Source of the DNA: Bacteroidales bacterium
Lineage (GTDB): Bacteria; Bacteroidota; Bacteroidia; Bacteroidales; Paludibacteraceae
Assembly: GCA_015061115.1 (NCBI GenBank)
Contig: SUXE01000004.1
Coordinates: 1 to 64,000, forward strand
Direction: 5' to 3'
DNA length: 64,000 nucleotides
Shown here piece by piece: positions 61,645-64,000 of this stretch. A model generated the notes under the pieces. That model was given only the letters and a program-made list of their open reading frames with translations. It was not told where the DNA came from and did not search any database. Position 1 is the first letter of the stretch; the number at the start of each line of letters is the position of its first letter. Both the position numbers and the translations under genes were made by a program.

Positions 61645-64000
61645 ATGAAAAAGAGTTTATTTTCTCTGATATGTTGTATTGGTTTGGCCCATGTCTCTAA
61701 CACTGTGGCTCAGTGTGTTGTGGGTGGAACAAACTTTGACACAAAATCTGAGTTATGTAATCCAGATCTTACAGATGATGCTGATGGCTGGTTTTCAGAA
61801 GACGTTGGTGACGAACTAGACAAGTTATGTGATGGCTCGTATTCTGGTGTCGTGACAAATATCGTACATCAAGGACTTCAGTCTAATTTTTCTTCGACGG
61901 GAGGCTCTGATGCAATGTCTTTTGAGGATATTTGTACATCAGCTGCGGGTAATAAGTTTGGCTCGGGATATAGTGCCGTTGTTGGTAATGCCCGAGTTAT
62001 ATCTCCTTATTTTACAGACACTAAATCAGGAAATCTTTTTGTAAATATAGGAACTTCGCAGAGTGAAGCTTTTTATAGTTATACTGTGTATGGTCTAAAA
62101 CCTGGGTCTTCAGTGGAACTTTCTTGTGATGTTTATAGTTTGTTGGATCCAACTAATTTGGAGACAGCTGTGACTTTGATGAATGAGAAAGCATCTGCCA
62201 GTGATATGGTGAAAGAAATCAAGATAGGTCCTTTGAATTTTGGAATGCAGTCAACAGGATCAACATTGACACCTGGTTCTGGTAAAATCAATGGTAATGG
62301 TGTGAACATGTATGTTTGTACTGGAGGTGTTATCAACAATCAGGCTGCTGGAGATGTAGAGAAAGCAGCTGTTGATTTTGGAAAAAGTACCTCGTTGAAA
62401 ATTAAAACAACAGCTGATGCTCAAGGAACCGTTACTTTCTATTTTGGACGTGCTGGAGGAGCTGAGTTTGCTCCTATTGGTCTTGATAATATTGAGATAA
62501 AAGGTAGTGTTCAGCCGACTATCTTTTCACAGAAAAAAATGCCTTGTTGTCCAGCAAATCCAGTTTTGTTAGGATTGAATCAAACATTCCCAGAAGGAAC
62601 TACTTATAGTTGGAGCGCCGCTGGACTTCCGGAGACAAGCGATTCTCAGACATTTACGGTGACTCCACCTGATGCAAACAAAACGTATAAAGTTTCATGT
62701 AAGGTGACAATGGGAACTTGCTCAGCAACGTCTACTTTCGATGTTGAGACAAAGGAATGTTGTTCAATGAAGAATGATAAAGGAGAAGATGTGCCAGTTG
62801 CGGAGACATTTGTTGTCTATGAAGACTTTGGTGAATTCACGAATGGAGGTACAATGTATTCTCATACTGATGAAAAGGGTAATACTGTTTCTATGAAGGT
62901 TCAGGGAGGTATGTATACTGACATTACTCGCCCATATGTTACATATACAGCACCTGGTGTTACTACAGGTATTCCTGCTGCTACAGGTGCAGGCTCATCT
63001 CCTAATGATGTATGGATGATTGCTAAGGACAACCCTTATACTCCTGGTGTAAATGGCGATGCTTCAGGAACAGGAACTGGAGGTATGCTTATTTTTGACT
63101 TGTCTGGTGCTACGTGTGGACAAAAATCTATTAAGGATCTGGTTATCTATCAGCGTGAGGTTACTGGATTGTGTAAAGGAAAGGAAATATCATTTAGTGC
63201 TTTGTTTGGTGCTATCAATAAAAACCCAGCTGGTGTAGGAGAAATGAAGATTGTTCTTCGTGAAGGGTCTGTTACTGGTAAGGTTCTTTACGATAGTAAG
63301 GAAGAAGGACATTCTAAGATGTTGTATGGTGATGAAGGATGGTTGGAAGCTTCTCATAAGTTTACTTTGGATCATGATGTTGATGTTGTGATTTTCCAAG
63401 TCGTTAACGTAGCTGATGAATATCCTACATCTGCAGGAGATATGGCAGTAGATAATATTGAATTCTCTGTCTGTACACCTCCAGATGTGGCTGTAGAATC
63501 TTCGCTTACTGCGGAAGAGTTGCTTGACCTATGTACGGATAAGCCTCTTACTTTGAATGCTCAGATTTCTGAGTCGGCAAAGAGTTATTATAATAATAGT
63601 GAAGGATATTTGTTCCAATATACATATACGGATCCTACTACTACTGATGCTGATAAAATCAAATGGTATGACTTAAGCGATATTCAGACAGATGGATCTT
63701 TTACAATAGTATCTCCTGCTGATCACGAAGCATTTGCACCATTGGCTGCAGCCGCTAAAGGAGATCTTAATATTTATTTCCGTGTAGTAATTGGAGAAAA
63801 GAGTTATTTGAAAGATAATCGCAAAGATTGGGAAACACTTGATGCTCTTTCTCCATGTCGTGCGATTTCAATTTCTTCAATCCCTATTGTCGCTGCATTG
63901 AACTGTGCAGCATGCTCGCATTTGGATTTCGAGGACAAGGGAGTGACATTCACAGCAGACAACGGAAAGTTCGACGCGAAGAAGAAGGTGGTTGAACTAT
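61645..64000 (+). CDS. Second giant T9SS-type adhesin, cut by the window end
   Basis: At least 785 residues and still open at the end of the window. Signal peptide MKKSLFSLICCIGLAHVSNT to VAQ, then QCVVGGTNFDTKSELC, which aligns with QCVVASTDFETSTELC of the first adhesin. The same domain order follows (GLKPGSSVELSCDVYSLLDP; FYFGRAGGAEFAPIGLDNIE; GGMLIFDL). In the last ~100 bases the DNA becomes almost identical to the first adhesin at 56.26 kb (CAACSHLDFEDKGVTFTADN). A paralogue with a divergent head and a shared body; the sorting domain presumably lies beyond the window. Confidence 0.9.
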   Translation, partial: MKKSLFSLICCIGLAHVSNTVAQCVVGGTNFDTKSELCNPDLTDDADGWFSEDVGDELDKLCDGSYSGVVTNIVHQGLQSNFSSTGGSDAMSFEDICTSAAGNKFGSGYSAVVGNARVISPYFTDTKSGNLFVNIGTSQSEAFYSYTVYGLKPGSSVELSCDVYSLLDPTNLETAVTLMNEKASASDMVKEIKIGPLNFGMQSTGSTLTPGSGKINGNGVNMYVCTGGVINNQAAGDVEKAAVDFGKSTSLKIKTTADAQGTVTFYFGRAGGAEFAPIGLDNIEIKGSVQPTIFSQKKMPCCPANPVLLGLNQTFPEGTTYSWSAAGLPETSDSQTFTVTPPDANKTYKVSCKVTMGTCSATSTFDVETKECCSMKNDKGEDVPVAETFVVYEDFGEFTNGGTMYSHTDEKGNTVSMKVQGGMYTDITRPYVTYTAPGVTTGIPAATGAGSSPNDVWMIAKDNPYTPGVNGDASGTGTGGMLIFDLSGATCGQKSIKDLVIYQREVTGLCKGKEISFSALFGAINKNPAGVGEMKIVLREGSVTGKVLYDSKEEGHSKMLYGDEGWLEASHKFTLDHDVDVVIFQVVNVADEYPTSAGDMAVDNIEFSVCTPPDVAVESSLTAEELLDLCTDKPLTLNAQISESAKSYYNNSEGYLFQYTYTDPTTTDADKIKWYDLSDIQTDGSFTIVSPADHEAFAPLAAAAKGDLNIYFRVVIGEKSYLKDNRKDWETLDALSPCRAISISSIPIVAALNCAACSHLDFEDKGVTFTADNGKFDAKKKVVEL

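Overview
The window reads as chromosomal DNA of a host-associated member of Bacteroidales (Prevotella/Muribaculaceae-like; genus not resolved). The support is: -7 promoter boxes of the TAnnTTTG type in front of many genes, a fimbrillin (FimA/Mfa-type) operon, surface proteins with type A and type B Por/T9SS sorting domains, a C10 (streptopain/interpain) protease, DUF3160, DUF3575 and DUF5119 proteins, and LrgAB next to a class A PBP. G+C is moderate, except for one strikingly G+C-rich stretch at 56.2-61.1 kb.

Layout. 0-0.6 kb: repeat-rich spacer before mutS. 0.6-13.7 kb: mutS, exported and lipoprotein genes, an LtaS-like phosphoglycerol transferase, a long C10 protease, tadA with an upstream ribbon-helix-helix gene, an AlbA_2 (Schlafen-type) regulator and a GT2 glycosyltransferase. 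13.9-22.6 kb: a six-gene minus-strand fimbrial operon (DUF3575 barrel, DUF5119 lipoprotein, putative main fimbrillin, then three accessory or tip subunits), with a hairpin just after the main subunit gene. 23.0-28.6 kb: a DUF4143-type AAA ATPase, tRNA-Arg, miaB, a PASTA protein, a small orphan gene, a RluD-family pseudouridine synthase and a candidate small RNA. 28.6-33.3 kb: a guanine-deaminase-like enzyme and a three-gene lipoprotein operon (CapA, DUF3160, FG-GAP-like). 33.4-38.8 kb: PBP1A, lrgBA, a lysine-rich exported protein and an N-carbamoylputrescine amidase. 39.0-43.4 kb: three TerB-DnaJ membrane paralogues with a second AAA ATPase among them. 43.5-50.2 kb: a T9SS cargo operon (trypsin-like protease, small exported protein, 1352-aa adhesin). 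50.4-53.2 kb: two rhomboids and an EEP-family phosphatase. 53.2-53.7 kb: tRNA-Phe plus three identical tRNA-Val genes. 53.9-64.0 kb: a 2412-aa T9SS adhesin, a MITE-like element, and a second paralogous adhesin that runs off the window.

The most unusual signal is shared by the two AAA ATPase genes. Each is preceded by tandem repeats made of a 28-bp unit plus a 5-bp spacer (period 33 bp, 2 and 3 copies). The unit sequences differ between the two loci but the architecture is the same. Because 33 is a multiple of 3, each array can be read as a short ORF of 11-residue repeats whose stop codon overlaps the ATPase start codon (ATGA in one, TAATG in the other). They could be repeat leader peptides coupled to the ATPases, or iteron-like operators.

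Other notable points are: the mosaic structure of the two giant adhesins (divergent AT-rich N-terminus, then a near-identical G+C-rich body); 142 identical bases in two otherwise diverged DnaJ paralogues; a palindromic repeat family with one copy inside a lipoprotein signal-peptide coding region; and a calcium-loop-like insertion in the main fimbrillin.
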